DNA of 64,000 bases from Sedimentitalea xiamensis (lineage in GTDB: Bacteria > Pseudomonadota > Alphaproteobacteria > Rhodobacterales > Rhodobacteraceae), in assembly GCF_030164465.1 (NCBI RefSeq), contig NZ_JASNJE010000018.1, forward strand, positions 20,126 through 84,125, written 5' to 3'. The position numbers were made by a program, and so were the translations under genes. The notes below the pieces were generated by a model. The model was not told the origin of the DNA. It saw nothing but the letters and a program-made list of their open reading frames with translations, and searched no databases. Below are positions 1 to 8,572 of this stretch, piece after piece; the stretch's first letter is position 1, and every line of letters starts with the position of its first letter.

Positions 1-354
1 ACCGACCTCGTCCTCACCGCCGAGCACGCGTTGATCCTCGACGGGCTGGCGATAAACGCGGGCGCGCTGGTGAACGGCACGACCATCGCCTACGACCCCA
101 TCGACAGCCTGCCCGAGCGCGTCACCTATTATCACATCGAGACCGAGAAGCACGATGTGATCCTTGCCAATGGCGCACCCGCCGAGACCTATGTGGACTA
201 CATCGGGCGACGGGTATTCGACAACTTCGCCGAATATGAATCGCTTTACGGCGAAGAGCAGGCGATCACCGAAATGCCTCTGCCCCGCGTCTCCGCCGCC
301 CGGTTGGTGCCGCCGGCGATCCGGGCGCGGCTGGCCACCTCTGACGCCGCCTGA
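1..354 (+). CDS. Hint-domain protein, C-terminal part (cut by window start)
   Basis: The reading frame is open from base 1 and ends at TGA 352-354, so only the last 117 residues are visible. The start matches the end of a Hint (hedgehog/intein-type) self-splicing fold: DLVLTAEHALILDG followed by a strand stretch, then YHIETEKHDVILANG and a C-terminal VDYIGRRVFDN tail. This layout is typical of the Hint_2 domain in many secreted or calcium-binding repeat proteins of Rhodobacteraceae. The segment carries the conserved His of the LTxxH motif and the later HDVILANG block. The N-terminal passenger is outside the window, so the biological role cannot be given. A TTG at 31 opens a shorter frame, but homology runs through it, so it is not the start. 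The lipoprotein gene follows after 29 bp. Confidence 0.8.
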   Translation, partial: TDLVLTAEHALILDGLAINAGALVNGTTIAYDPIDSLPERVTYYHIETEKHDVILANGAPAETYVDYIGRRVFDNFAEYESLYGEEQAITEMPLPRVSAARLVPPAIRARLATSDAA

Positions 355-383
355 ACCCCAAGGAATAACTTGGCGGAGAATCT

Positions 384-686
384 ATGCGTATCCAGATTTC
401 ACTTGTCCTGACCATCGGAGCGGCCGCCACTCTTTCGGCCTGCGTAGAGGATACGGGCAGTGTTGGCGCGTCCGGTGCGCCGACCGCCGCGGAAAAGGCA
501 TGTCTTCGGGATGTGACGGGTGTCACGAACAATCCCGACGTGATGCTTATTGGATCGGAATTCTCCGAGGCCGGGACGTTTGTACGTGTGGGTGTAGGCG
601 AGAACCGGGCTCCCTGGCAATGTATCGCCTACAGCGATGGGACCACCGCCAGTATCCAGTCGCTTGTAGATGAAGGAGCGGCATGA
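384..686 (+). CDS. Small lipoprotein of unknown function
   Basis: This 100-aa protein has a short hydrophobic N-terminus ending in a lipobox (TLSAC, Cys at residue 20), so it is predicted to be a lipoprotein. The mature part holds two further Cys residues (in KACLRDV and WQCIAYS) and a compact run ending in the sequence TASIQSLVDEGAA. It resembles small periplasmic lipoproteins whose core fold looks like a single-domain binding module, but I cannot name a family. The ATG at 384 is preceded by a GGCGGAGAA purine tract that can act as ribosome binding site. Its stop codon overlaps the ATG of the next short frame (ATGA, 683-686), so the two are probably translationally coupled. Confidence 0.7.
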   Translation: MRIQISLVLTIGAAATLSACVEDTGSVGASGAPTAAEKACLRDVTGVTNNPDVMLIGSEFSEAGTFVRVGVGENRAPWQCIAYSDGTTASIQSLVDEGAA

Positions 687-766
687 GCGGGACAATACAG
701 CGTTTTCTGCGCGGTTTGTTCTGGGGGCTGACCGTTTTCAAGGAAATAAGGGCATCAGAACTCTGA
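683..766 (+). CDS. Possible 27-residue peptide coupled to the lipoprotein
   Basis: A 27-codon frame starts at ATG 683, overlapping the TGA of the lipoprotein gene (ATGA), and ends at TGA 764-766. AAGGAG at 672-677 sits about five bases before this ATG, the best ribosome binding site in the area. The peptide begins MSGTIQRFLRGLFWG and is amphipathic and basic. It may be a genuine small peptide, a leader that feeds ribosomes to the downstream glycosyltransferase gene, or the relic of its original N-terminus. Nothing beyond position and the ribosome site supports it. Confidence 0.35.
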   Translation: MSGTIQRFLRGLFWGLTVFKEIRASEL

Positions 767-792
767 GATCCCGTCCAAGACATCAGGCCTCC

Positions 793-3567
793 ATGGTAGA
801 GGACAAGCCTGCCTCGGTACTGCCCCGTATGCTGCAGCGCCTGGTCGCGGCGCGTGACATTATGCTGTCTAACGATCCGGACTTCAGCACTCCTATCCGC
901 GCCCGTATGTCCCTGGCCTCTGCGCTCAGCGCACTCGGGGCGGATGCCGAGGCGATTCCGCTTTATGACTCGGTGCTGGCGGAGCATCCCTCGTATCCGG
1001 CCGCCGAAAAGGCCCGGGCCAAGGCGGTCCTAGCAGCGGGGCTTGCCGATGTTCCCGATTTCACAAGCCGGCTTGAACAGGCCCGGTCTTGCCTGAAGCA
1101 AGGTAGACTCTCGGATGCGCAGGACGCGTTTGACCGCATTCTCGTGGATGATCCAGAGAACCAACCAGCGCAGATCGGCTGCATCGATGTTGCCCTGAGG
1201 AAAGGTGATCTTTCCCGGGCAATCGCACTTGCCCGCCAGGGGCTGGAGCGACTCCCGGACAACATCCCCTTCGGTCTGCGGCTTGCCCAGGGCCTGCAGC
1301 GGAAGGGGCATATCGTCGAGGCCATCGACCTGTTCGAGGACATGCGGCGTCGTGCGCCCGATCATCCCCGCACCGGGATCAGCCTTGCCCGCGCCTATCT
1401 GGACACGGGACGTCTGTCCGAGGCACAGAAAATCGTCGGACGGATTCTCTCCGAAACCCCGGGCGACAGGGAAGCGCTGTTACTGCAGATAGATATGGCC
1501 AAGGCAGTCAACGATCTGGACGAGACGCTGCACAATTGTGACGTCGCGCTGGAGCACCATCCCGACGACAGGACATTTCTGGATAGGAAGGCACATGTCC
1601 TGATGCGATGCGCCCGGCCACTCGAGGCTTTGGCCATTCTGAAACGTCTTTGCGCGAATGCTCCGGATGACGGTCCTCTTCAGGCCCGTACGGCTCGGGC
1701 CTGTCTGGCTGCAGGCCGGGTAGACGATGCGCAACGAATACTTCGGCAGGCCCCGGCGAGTATCCCCGTCACGCTGCTACTGGCGGAAATGGAGGAACAG
1801 GCCGGGGATATTGACGTCGCCCTGCAACGGCTTGCGCCACATGTCGATTCAGACGCGAGCGCGACGCCCGATGCCACTTCGGCCCTTGTCGTGAAATTCT
1901 GTACCCTTTGCCTACGGAATGGGCAGGTGGACCGGGCACGATGTGCCTTGGCGTCGGCAGATATCGAAGTCGAGAATCTGCAACCGATCCATCTGCTGCA
2001 ACTGATGCAGGTCGCGGCCAAGATGGATGCGAACGAGATCATGACGGTCGCGCTGGACAGCGCCTTGTCACGAGATGCGATCCCGCACCCGCTTGCGATG
2101 CACATTCTCAGGCTGGTGCAATCCGCCGGACGTCCCGACCTGACGGACCGCGCGCGGGACATGCTGGAGCAACGGGTTTCCGTAGTCCAGCGCGCCGCCT
2201 TCCGGATCGAAAGCGATGCCCTGACCCTTGGCCCCGATGCTGCCATCGCCCGCGCCCGGGCAAGCGGCCCGGTGCGCCGGAACCCGGACTCGGCCCGTGC
2301 CCTGGCCTCCGCTCTGCTCCAAACCGGGAATTGCGATCTGCTGCTGCGGTACCTGTCCTTATGCCGGCACCGCTGGCCCTCTGATCCGGATTTCGCGATT
2401 CACCAGGCCAATGCGCTTGGCGAGCTCGGTCAACCAGAGGAAGCCTTGGCGGTGCTGGATGAACTCGCCTCTGTCGATGCTCCCCTGAACATCATGCGCC
2501 GACGACTGCGCATCCTCTATGAAAGTGGCCGGCTGGCCGAAGCAGAAAAACTGCTGGAGACTGCCGGGAATCCTCCTGCGATGCTGCTGTCCCCGATCAT
2601 CAGGTTGTTGCTCAACATCGCACGCGACAGGATCGATGCCGCGTTGGCGCTGGCTTCCGATGTCGCCACTCAGATCGCAGGGGATCATTCCACGGCGGCT
2701 CGGTTCAGCGTCACCCATATCGGTGCCTTGCTGAACGAGGCAAGGATATACAAACTTGCGCGTGGCACCGGACCTTCAGCCGCGCAAGTGGATCCGAAAT
2801 CGTTGCAGCGATCGTTTTTCCTGCCCGCGAAGCAGGCGATCGACAGGAACCGGCCAGAGGCTGTCGATGCCATCCCCACTGCCGATCACAGCGACATCCC
2901 AAGGCAGGTGTTCCAGTACTGGAATACCGATCCTGCCCCCGATGAGGTCACCAGGATCATGTCCACCTGGCAGTCGGCACCGGGCTATCGCCATTGTCTC
3001 ATGAACCGGAACGACGCCCGTGCCTTCCTGCGCGACGCGTTCGATGCAGAGCATGAACGGGCATTCAGAATGGCCAACCATGTCGCCGAGGAATGCGATT
3101 TTCTGCGGCTTTGCGTCTTGCTTGCCAGAGGTGGCATCTATGCTGACGCCGACGATCGGTTGATCGGCGATCCCGAGGTGCTGCGCCGCGCGGGGCGCGG
3201 GATGGTGCTGTTGCGAGAGCCGGTCGGTGCCATCGCCAACAATCTCCTGTTGGCACGCCCCGGCCATCCGCTCCTGCAGATCGCTGTCGACATGGCGCGC
3301 GACTCGCTGCTGGCCCGAGAGAATGACAACACGTGGTCCAAGACCGGTCCCGGACTGCTCACCCGCGCCACCGCTGCCTATCTCTCGGACACCTCGCCTG
3401 ACGAGGTGTCACGCGACTTGACGCTGTTGCCCCGCTATCTCGGCCAGCGGGTTGTGCAGTTCCACGTCAGGTTGCCCTACAAAACCACACAAGTTCACTG
3501 GAATATGACGGCTGGAGCGCTGCCGCTAGACATCGTGCGCATGATCGAACGGGACCTGGCAGATTGA
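793..3567 (+). CDS. TPR-repeat protein with C-terminal GT32-like glycosyltransferase domain
   Basis: This 924-aa protein is built mostly of tetratricopeptide-like helical repeats (roughly residues 10-680; repeated patterns such as GADAEAIPLYDSVLAEHP and GRLSEAQKIVGRILSETPGD). A catalytic domain follows from about residue 700: IPRQVFQYWNTDPAP opens a sugar-binding-region glycosyltransferase of the DXD type (Gly_transf_sug/GT32). The metal-binding motif lies in GGIYADADD near residue 784, preceded by ECDFLRLCVLLARGG. Such TPR-GT fusions add sugars to surface polysaccharide or protein acceptors in the cytoplasm. The frame is open from 670, but the first 41 codons overlap the lipoprotein gene and read like out-of-frame sequence, so I start at ATG 793. 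No strong ribosome site precedes 793, so the start is uncertain. An IS6 relic begins 18 bp after the stop. Confidence 0.75.
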   Translation: MVEDKPASVLPRMLQRLVAARDIMLSNDPDFSTPIRARMSLASALSALGADAEAIPLYDSVLAEHPSYPAAEKARAKAVLAAGLADVPDFTSRLEQARSCLKQGRLSDAQDAFDRILVDDPENQPAQIGCIDVALRKGDLSRAIALARQGLERLPDNIPFGLRLAQGLQRKGHIVEAIDLFEDMRRRAPDHPRTGISLARAYLDTGRLSEAQKIVGRILSETPGDREALLLQIDMAKAVNDLDETLHNCDVALEHHPDDRTFLDRKAHVLMRCARPLEALAILKRLCANAPDDGPLQARTARACLAAGRVDDAQRILRQAPASIPVTLLLAEMEEQAGDIDVALQRLAPHVDSDASATPDATSALVVKFCTLCLRNGQVDRARCALASADIEVENLQPIHLLQLMQVAAKMDANEIMTVALDSALSRDAIPHPLAMHILRLVQSAGRPDLTDRARDMLEQRVSVVQRAAFRIESDALTLGPDAAIARARASGPVRRNPDSARALASALLQTGNCDLLLRYLSLCRHRWPSDPDFAIHQANALGELGQPEEALAVLDELASVDAPLNIMRRRLRILYESGRLAEAEKLLETAGNPPAMLLSPIIRLLLNIARDRIDAALALASDVATQIAGDHSTAARFSVTHIGALLNEARIYKLARGTGPSAAQVDPKSLQRSFFLPAKQAIDRNRPEAVDAIPTADHSDIPRQVFQYWNTDPAPDEVTRIMSTWQSAPGYRHCLMNRNDARAFLRDAFDAEHERAFRMANHVAEECDFLRLCVLLARGGIYADADDRLIGDPEVLRRAGRGMVLLREPVGAIANNLLLARPGHPLLQIAVDMARDSLLARENDNTWSKTGPGLLTRATAAYLSDTSPDEVSRDLTLLPRYLGQRVVQFHVRLPYKTTQVHWNMTAGALPLDIVRMIERDLAD

Positions 3568-3642
3568 ACTGATTATCGGCTTGATGGCATTGTCAGAGCG
3601 AATCCGGTTGAGGCGGGCAGGGCAGCCTCATAGCGTCGGACC

Positions 3643-3738
3643 ATGACCAAACGTGACCTTTTCAAGGGTTTTCGGAGCATCCCCGAGGTCATCCGTCTCG
3701 CGGTCATGATGTACGTGCGCTTCCCGCTGTCGCTTTGA
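3643..3738 (+). pseudogene. IS6-family transposase, N-terminal fragment
   Basis: ATG 3643 opens 31 codons beginning MTKRDLFKGFRSIPEVIRLA and ending VRFPLSL, then a TGA created where an IS3 end joins. The same N-terminus is seen in the copies at 11825 and 57514. All catalytic residues lie downstream and are missing here, so the fragment is inactive. Confidence 0.8.
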
Positions 3739-3925
3739 ACCGCATCGGGTTTGCCGGAGGCTGATTTCAGTTAGTTGCGCGGCTCGTTCCTCAGTTCCCA
3801 TGGCCGCATAGAAATTGGCCTCTGCTTCTGCCGGCGGAATACTCCCGATAGGCTCGAGCAGACGGCGGTTGTTGAACCAGTCCACCCATTCGAGTGTTGT
3901 GTGTTCTATGGCTTCGAAATGGGAC
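3736..3925 (-). pseudogene. IS3-family transposase (OrfB), C-terminal fragment with right end
   Basis: Read on the minus strand this segment encodes HTTLEWVDWFNNRRLLEPIG and then IPPAEAEANFYA, the characteristic C-terminus of the IS3-family integrase-type transposase. The end sequence tgaaccgcatcgggtttgccgg at 3736 looks like the terminal repeat of that element. The catalytic DDE core is absent. It sits inside the IS6 relic, so an IS3 element probably landed there and a later deletion removed both its left part and the middle of the IS6 gene. Confidence 0.75.
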
Positions 3926-4222
3926 GATGACAACGACAAGCTCGCCTCCTACCGCGCCGCTCTGAGGGAAATCGGCGCGACAGACCTGCGGGAAACGGGC
4001 CGCTGGCTGAACAATCGCGCGGAGAATTCACACCTGCCGTTTCGACGACGGGAGCGGGCAATGCAGCGTTTCCGGGGCATGCGGAGTTTGCAGATGTTCG
4101 CCGCCGTCCACTCATGCGTATCGAACCATTTCAATCAGGAACGCCATCTCTACACACGACAGAATTTCAAGAAGAACCGTGCCGCCGCCCTCGCCGCGTG
4201 GCGCCAGCTTTGTTCAGCATAA
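3926..4222 (+). pseudogene. IS6-family transposase, C-terminal fragment
   Basis: The plus-strand frame reads DKLASYRAALREIGATDLRE, then NNRAENSHLPFRRRERAMQR, and ends LAAWRQLCSA before TAA 4220-4222. This is the last third of the same transposase whose N-terminus lies at 3643. The Asp of VTDKLASY and the Glu of RAENSH, two of the three DDE residues, fall in or near this part, but the first Asp region is lost. Confidence 0.8.
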
Positions 4223-4332
4223 GTTCTGGTAGTTCGACGAAATCTGAGACTGGTTCGAATCGGTCCGACAGTACCTTCGGTGTATGTGCCAGGCAATCCG
4301 GTGAAGGGCGCGGTTTCCCTGCGTGGCCTTCG

Positions 4333-5115
4333 TCAGAATCTGAGTGAGAGGCAAGACATGCCGCCGTCCAGTTTGGCGCATTCGGTATTGTCGATTTCCA
4401 CCACGTCGAAGCCTTCCCGGGCAAGCATGTCCGCCGTTCGCGGGAATCCTGCGGCAAACAGCACCAGGTTGTTGAAGCGGATGGCATTGGCCGCCGCCTC
4501 CTCGCCTTCGGCGGTGTGGAGCACGCGGTAGCCTTCGAAACAGCCGGAAGCATCGAGGCGCCGGGTGGAAAGGATGGTTTCGGCATCCATCAACGAGCAG
4601 TCGGTCTTGAAGTGCAACACGCCTGCCGGGGTGAAGACCTCGCGCAGTTTGTGGCCCCATTCACCCGCAATTTCGGCCAGTTCCGCCACGCCGGCCGCGT
4701 CTGTCCGGGCCGACCGGCCCACGAGGATTTCTCGCCCGGTGACCAGAATGTCGCCGCCCTCTACGAATCCGTGCCCCTTGATTTCGCGCACCTCATCGTA
4801 GCAATCGCGCAGGGCAGGGGCCATTTCAGCAACCTCGCCCAGGCGCGAGGGTGCGCCGGGCCGCATCAGGATCGCGCCCTCGGGAAGGCAAAGCGCTGTG
4901 TCCTCGACAAAAACCGCATCGGGAAATGCCGAAAGCGGAGGCAGCTCGATCACTTCGGCCCCGGTGCTTTTCAACGCGGCAACATATGCAGCGTGCGCGT
5001 CCAGCATGTTTTCAAGGTCCGGTGTTCCGGTGTCTTCGGCGCGCAGGCCGTTGACGATGCTGGCCGCCGGGCGGCGGGTGATGGCGCGTGTGAATTCAAA
5101 GCTCGGATTTTTCAT
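4333..5115 (-). CDS. ddaH: Dimethylarginine dimethylaminohydrolase (DDAH)
   Basis: This 260-aa enzyme of the arginine-deiminase fold hydrolyses N-omega-methylated arginines to citrulline plus methylamine or dimethylamine. Family landmarks are the N-terminal FTRAITRRP block, AFPDAVFVEDTA, the substrate-binding Glu in GHGFVEGGDIL (about residue 118), the catalytic His in GVLHFKTDCSLMD, and the nucleophile Cys255 in GGMSCLSLRF at the very C-terminus. All catalytic residues are present and the length is normal. The ATG at 5115 is chosen because MKNPSFEF matches family starts; a longer frame adds only eight unconserved residues. The start overlaps the end of the aruI-like gene by 20 bp, so the two are coupled. 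It is the last gene of the tetR-aminotransferase-TPP enzyme operon, and the IS6 relic begins right behind it. Cytoplasmic. Confidence 0.88.
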   Translation of the reverse strand: MKNPSFEFTRAITRRPAASIVNGLRAEDTGTPDLENMLDAHAAYVAALKSTGAEVIELPPLSAFPDAVFVEDTALCLPEGAILMRPGAPSRLGEVAEMAPALRDCYDEVREIKGHGFVEGGDILVTGREILVGRSARTDAAGVAELAEIAGEWGHKLREVFTPAGVLHFKTDCSLMDAETILSTRRLDASGCFEGYRVLHTAEGEEAAANAIRFNNLVLFAAGFPRTADMLAREGFDVVEIDNTECAKLDGGMSCLSLRF

Positions 5116-6718
5116 GGCGGGTGTCCTTGGCTGGCACAAATCTGGGAGCGACGATTTCGATCATGCTCGGTCCGGGGTGGCGGGCGGCGGAGGTCATGGC
5201 TGCGGCGACATCTCCGGGAACGGCCGCACAATGGGCATGCGGGATGCCAAAGGATTTCGCGGTGGCCGCGAAATCGGGGGGCGTTGGGTCGCAACCGACG
5301 ACCTCGACGCCCGCGTCCTGCATCGCGGAGGCGATTTCACGGTAACCGTGGTTGTTCCATATTACGAAGGTCACCGGCAGGTCTTCATCGACGGCGGCCA
5401 TCACCTCGGGCAAAGAGAATTGTGCGCCACCGTCGCCGGACAGGCAGATCACGCGCGCCTGCGGGTCCGCCACCGAGGCCCCGATGGCCGCCGGGATGCC
5501 GTAACCCAAGGCGCCGTATCCGGTGGCCGCATTGAACCAGCCGCCCGCCCGGTCGTGATCGTAGTAGAGGTTGCCGGCGTAAATGGGCTGGGCGGAATCA
5601 CCGACCATGAGGGAACCCGGCACCGCAGTACGTAACGCTTCCAGAATTTGCACATGGGCGCGGTAGTCTGGACCGATCTCGGCCAGGGCGGCGATGCGCG
5701 CGCGCTCGGCACGGGCCGCGCCGCCGGTATGCTTGATGCCGGGCGGCAATGCTCCAAGAAGCGCCGGAACAATGGTGTTCACGTCGCCTTGAATGGCGAT
5801 TTCGGCTGCATGGCGCGCAAGCTGTTCGGCGCAGCGGTCGACACGCACGAGGTCCGTCATTTTGGCCATGGCGCCGGTTGCATACATGTCATAATCGGTC
5901 GGCCCCAGCTCGGTTCCCAAGGCCAGCACCAGATCGGCCTCTTCGATGAGGGTGCGGATCGCTTTGAGGCTGGGGCTCGCCGGCACGCCAAGGGGATGGC
6001 CGAACAGCACGCCGCGCGCATTCACCGTCTGCACGACCGGGGCGTCGATCCGTTCGGCGAGGTTCTTGAGGGCGCCGCCCGCCCGCTTTGCGCCGCCACC
6101 GGCCAGGATCAGCGGCTTTTCGGCGGCGGCGAGCCGCATTGCGGCCTCGGCTATCACCTTGTCATCGGGCAGTGCAGCCTCGGGTGCTTTGACTTCCGCT
6201 TTTCCGGTATAGGGCAGCGCAGCAACGTCCAGAGGTATCTGGATATGGGTCGGCCCCGGCCTGCCTGATCCGAAGGGCCGGAACACCTTGTTTAGGGCAG
6301 GGCCCAATTCCTCGGGGGTGGCCACGTGTTCCGACACCAGCGCGACGCTGGACGCCAGTGCGTATTGATCCGGCAGCTCATGCAGATGGCCCATGCCCTT
6401 GCCAAGAGTCGCCGTGCCGTTCACGCCGGAAACCACGAGAATCGGGATCGAATCCGCGCGTGCCTGCGCCATCGGTGTCAGGGTGTTGGTCAGCCCCGGC
6501 CCGGTGATGACAAAGGCCACCCCCGGCTTGCCCGATGCCCGGGCATAGCCATCCGCCATGAACCCCGCTCCCTGTTCGTGACGGGGGGTGATGTGTCGGA
6601 TGCCCGAGGCCGCGAGGCCGCGATAAAGCTCGACGGTATGCACGCCGGGAATACCGAACACCGTGTCGACGCCAAGCGCCCGCAGCTCGTTTATGAGCGC
6701 CTCGCCAATGCTGGTCAT
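5096..6718 (-). CDS. aruI: Thiamine-diphosphate-dependent decarboxylase, likely 2-ketoarginine decarboxylase (AruI-like)
   Basis: This 540-aa protein has the three-domain layout of the acetolactate-synthase family: a pyrimidine-binding domain with the activating Glu in RHEQGAGFMADGYAR, a central FAD/nucleotide-type domain, and a PP-binding domain with the ThDP motif starting LSGDGGAQFSLPEV and ending WNNHGY. The gene overlaps a class I aminotransferase upstream (ATGA) and DDAH downstream. In Pseudomonas aeruginosa the arginine transaminase pathway uses AruH (arginine:pyruvate transaminase) and the ThDP enzyme AruI, which decarboxylates 5-guanidino-2-oxopentanoate. The same enzyme pair here suggests that role, but this is inferred from context; by sequence alone it could be annotated as an IlvB homologue. 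No small regulatory subunit gene is nearby, which argues against a biosynthetic acetolactate synthase. ATG 6718 starts MTSIGEALI; the upstream extension is not family-like. Confidence 0.65.
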   Translation of the reverse strand: MTSIGEALINELRALGVDTVFGIPGVHTVELYRGLAASGIRHITPRHEQGAGFMADGYARASGKPGVAFVITGPGLTNTLTPMAQARADSIPILVVSGVNGTATLGKGMGHLHELPDQYALASSVALVSEHVATPEELGPALNKVFRPFGSGRPGPTHIQIPLDVAALPYTGKAEVKAPEAALPDDKVIAEAAMRLAAAEKPLILAGGGAKRAGGALKNLAERIDAPVVQTVNARGVLFGHPLGVPASPSLKAIRTLIEEADLVLALGTELGPTDYDMYATGAMAKMTDLVRVDRCAEQLARHAAEIAIQGDVNTIVPALLGALPPGIKHTGGAARAERARIAALAEIGPDYRAHVQILEALRTAVPGSLMVGDSAQPIYAGNLYYDHDRAGGWFNAATGYGALGYGIPAAIGASVADPQARVICLSGDGGAQFSLPEVMAAVDEDLPVTFVIWNNHGYREIASAMQDAGVEVVGCDPTPPDFAATAKSFGIPHAHCAAVPGDVAAAMTSAARHPGPSMIEIVAPRFVPAKDTRHEKSEL

Positions 6719-7902
6719 GCGGCCGCTCTTTTCAGCTTCCTGCTGTGTTCGATGATCCGGTCCATCGCCTTTTCGAGGTCGTGGTCGTGGATGGTCAGGG
6801 CAACCCGGACCCATTTGTCGAGTGTGTCGCCGAAGGAGGCGCCGGGCATCACCGCGACTCCGCTATTTTCCAGCAGGTCGCTTGCATATGTCGCCCCGTC
6901 GAGACCCGTTGCCGAGATGTCGATCATCGCGAACATCCCGGCTTGGGGCTTATGCACCGTCAAGTCGGTTTGCGAACCGAGCCGTTCGGCCAGCAAATCG
7001 GCGCGAGTGGCAAAGCGTTGTCGCATACCCTCTGCCACCGACGAACCTTTGCGTATGGCCAGTTCTGTCATGTCGGCGATGAATGGCTGATTGCCGAACA
7101 GCATGGTTTCCGAAACCGGGAGAAGCGCATCGCAAAAGGGCTTCGGCGCGACGCACCAGCCGCTGCGGAAGCCGGGGGCGGCATGGGATTTCGAGATCGA
7201 AGACACAGCGATCACCCGGTCGGCGATCCGGCGCAGAGACAGCGGCGAGACGAACCGGGAGCCGTCGAACACGAGGTGTTCATAAACCTCGTCGGAAATG
7301 ATCCAAAGATCATGTTTCAGCGCCAGCGCGCCGATGGCTTCCAGATCGTCGGCGGTCAGGACCGCGCCAGTCGGATTGTGCGGGGTGTTCAGGAGAATGG
7401 CGCGCGTCCGCGGCGTGATCCGCTCGGCCAGGTCTTGCCCGCGCATCCGGAAGCCGGCCTCGGGGCGCAGCGGGACCGGCACCATTCTGGCACCGGAGGC
7501 CCGGATGACACCTTCATATGTTGCGTACATGGGATCGCCGACGAGCACTTCATCGCCGGTCTCGGCCGCGCCCAAAAGCGCGGCGAAAAGAGCGGTCTGG
7601 GTGCCGGGGAAACAGAGGATGTTGTCGGGCTCGAAGCTCCGCCCGCGGCTTTGGCTATAGTGCTCTGCCAAAGCGCGGCGCAGGTTGATTTCCCCACGGC
7701 CGTCGGAATATCCCGTGCGGCCATCTCGCATGGCCTTTTCCGCGGCTTCCATCAGCTCTGGCGGCGTCGGCACGTCGGGTTCGCCAATTGTCATCTCGAC
7801 GATGTCTTTTCCCGCAGCGGCCATTGCGCGCGCCTTGAGGTGAATGTCCCATTTGGCGCCGCCGAGACCGGCCAGACGTTCCATGATCGCTGTCGTTTTC
7901 AT
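6715..7902 (-). CDS. aruH: PLP-dependent class I aminotransferase, likely arginine:pyruvate transaminase (AruH-like)
   Basis: A 395-aa fold-type I aminotransferase. Visible landmarks are TIGEPDVPTPPELM near the N-terminus, the cofactor loop CFPGTQTALFAAL, NTPHNPTGAVL with the substrate/PLP Asn, ISDEVYEHLVFDG with the Asp that binds the pyridine nitrogen, the Schiff-base Lys in SSISKSHAAPGFRSGW, and the C-terminal Arg in KWVRVALT that binds the substrate carboxylate. It would transfer the alpha-amino group of arginine or a related amino acid to pyruvate. Specificity is inferred from the coupled AruI-like decarboxylase (ATGA overlap at 6715-6718), DDAH and the adjacent polar amino acid importer. 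ATG 7902 overlaps the stop of the TetR gene by four bases (ATGA), so the operon is translationally coupled throughout. Confidence 0.7.
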   Translation of the reverse strand: MKTTAIMERLAGLGGAKWDIHLKARAMAAAGKDIVEMTIGEPDVPTPPELMEAAEKAMRDGRTGYSDGRGEINLRRALAEHYSQSRGRSFEPDNILCFPGTQTALFAALLGAAETGDEVLVGDPMYATYEGVIRASGARMVPVPLRPEAGFRMRGQDLAERITPRTRAILLNTPHNPTGAVLTADDLEAIGALALKHDLWIISDEVYEHLVFDGSRFVSPLSLRRIADRVIAVSSISKSHAAPGFRSGWCVAPKPFCDALLPVSETMLFGNQPFIADMTELAIRKGSSVAEGMRQRFATRADLLAERLGSQTDLTVHKPQAGMFAMIDISATGLDGATYASDLLENSGVAVMPGASFGDTLDKWVRVALTIHDHDLEKAMDRIIEHSRKLKRAAA

Positions 7903-8546
7903 GCTGGTTCTTCTCTTTTCTGCAAGGCCAATCCGGTAATTGCGCCGACGGACTCCAGCCCGATGCGGGGCAGTTCGTCCGGCGCGAAGGCATCCGGCAG
8001 GGCGCCGCCTTCCAGCCATAGCCCGTCGATCACCGCGTTACAGGCGACAGCAAGGTGATGCAGCCGCTGCGCCGGGGCAGGGCGCCCGGCCTCTTCAAGC
8101 GCGGCGCCGATCAGTTCTTCCAGCCTCTTTCGGAAGTTGTCATAGGTTCGCGCGTGCGTCGCCTTCATCTGCTGGTCGCTCTGGACCTTGTTCAGGAAGC
8201 TCGCCCACAGCGCGATCGAGCGCGGGTCCACCACCGGCGGGGTCAGCGAGGCTTTGACGAACGTGATCAGACGCTCTTGCGCCGTTCCTTTGATTGTTCC
8301 CACCGGGGCAAAGGTCAGGTCGGTCATGGTATCCATGTGATGTTCATAGGCCGCGGTGATCAGGTCTTCCTTTGAGGTGAAATAGTGCCGGATAAGACCC
8401 TGGGTCACGTTTGCGCGCTCGGCGATTGCTCGCACTGTGGCGCCGCGCACGCCATTCTCGGCAACAAGCGAAAGTGCCGCCTCGACCAGGTCGAGCTTGC
8501 GCTGTTCCGAGCCTTCGCGCTTGAATTTGCGGCGCTCCTGGCTCAC
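7899..8546 (-). CDS. TetR-family (BetI-like) transcriptional repressor
   Basis: A 215-aa regulator with an N-terminal TetR helix-turn-helix: LVEAALSLVAENGVRGATVR, then IAERANVTQGLIRHYFTSKE. A C-terminal ligand-binding half has BetI-like sequence (SIALWASFLNKVQSD and AVIDGLWLEGG). I start at GTG 8546 (VSQERRKFKREG) because a strong GAGGAGAGG ribosome site lies a few bases upstream and the longer frame runs into the divergent promoter. It is first in the operon with aruH-like, aruI-like and ddaH and is divergent from the ABC transporter, so it probably controls both through the palindrome at 8573-8588. The inducer may be arginine, a methylarginine or their keto acid; this is inference. Confidence 0.85.
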   Translation of the reverse strand: MSQERRKFKREGSEQRKLDLVEAALSLVAENGVRGATVRAIAERANVTQGLIRHYFTSKEDLITAAYEHHMDTMTDLTFAPVGTIKGTAQERLITFVKASLTPPVVDPRSIALWASFLNKVQSDQQMKATHARTYDNFRKRLEELIGAALEEAGRPAPAQRLHHLAVACNAVIDGLWLEGGALPDAFAPDELPRIGLESVGAITGLALQKREEPA

Positions 8547-8572
8547 GGGCCTCTCCTCGTGCCGTGATAAAA

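Larger units (their letters stand above)
3586..4275 (+). mobile_element. Degenerate IS6-family element with an IS3 fragment inside
   Basis: Imperfect terminal inverted repeats bound the segment: ggcattgtcagagcgaat at the left and, inverted, ggtactgtcggaccgatt at the right (ending at 4275). Between them are the first 31 and the last ~95 codons of an IS6-family transposase. The middle is missing and replaced by the right end of an IS3-type element. The flanking 8-mers (ggcttgat and ttcggtgt) do not match, so no target duplication is left. It separates the glycosyltransferase gene from the DDAH operon. Confidence 0.8.

Noticed and set aside
3578..4283. Target-site duplication around the first IS6 relic
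   Set aside because: The 8-bp flanks ggcttgat and ttcggtgt do not match.
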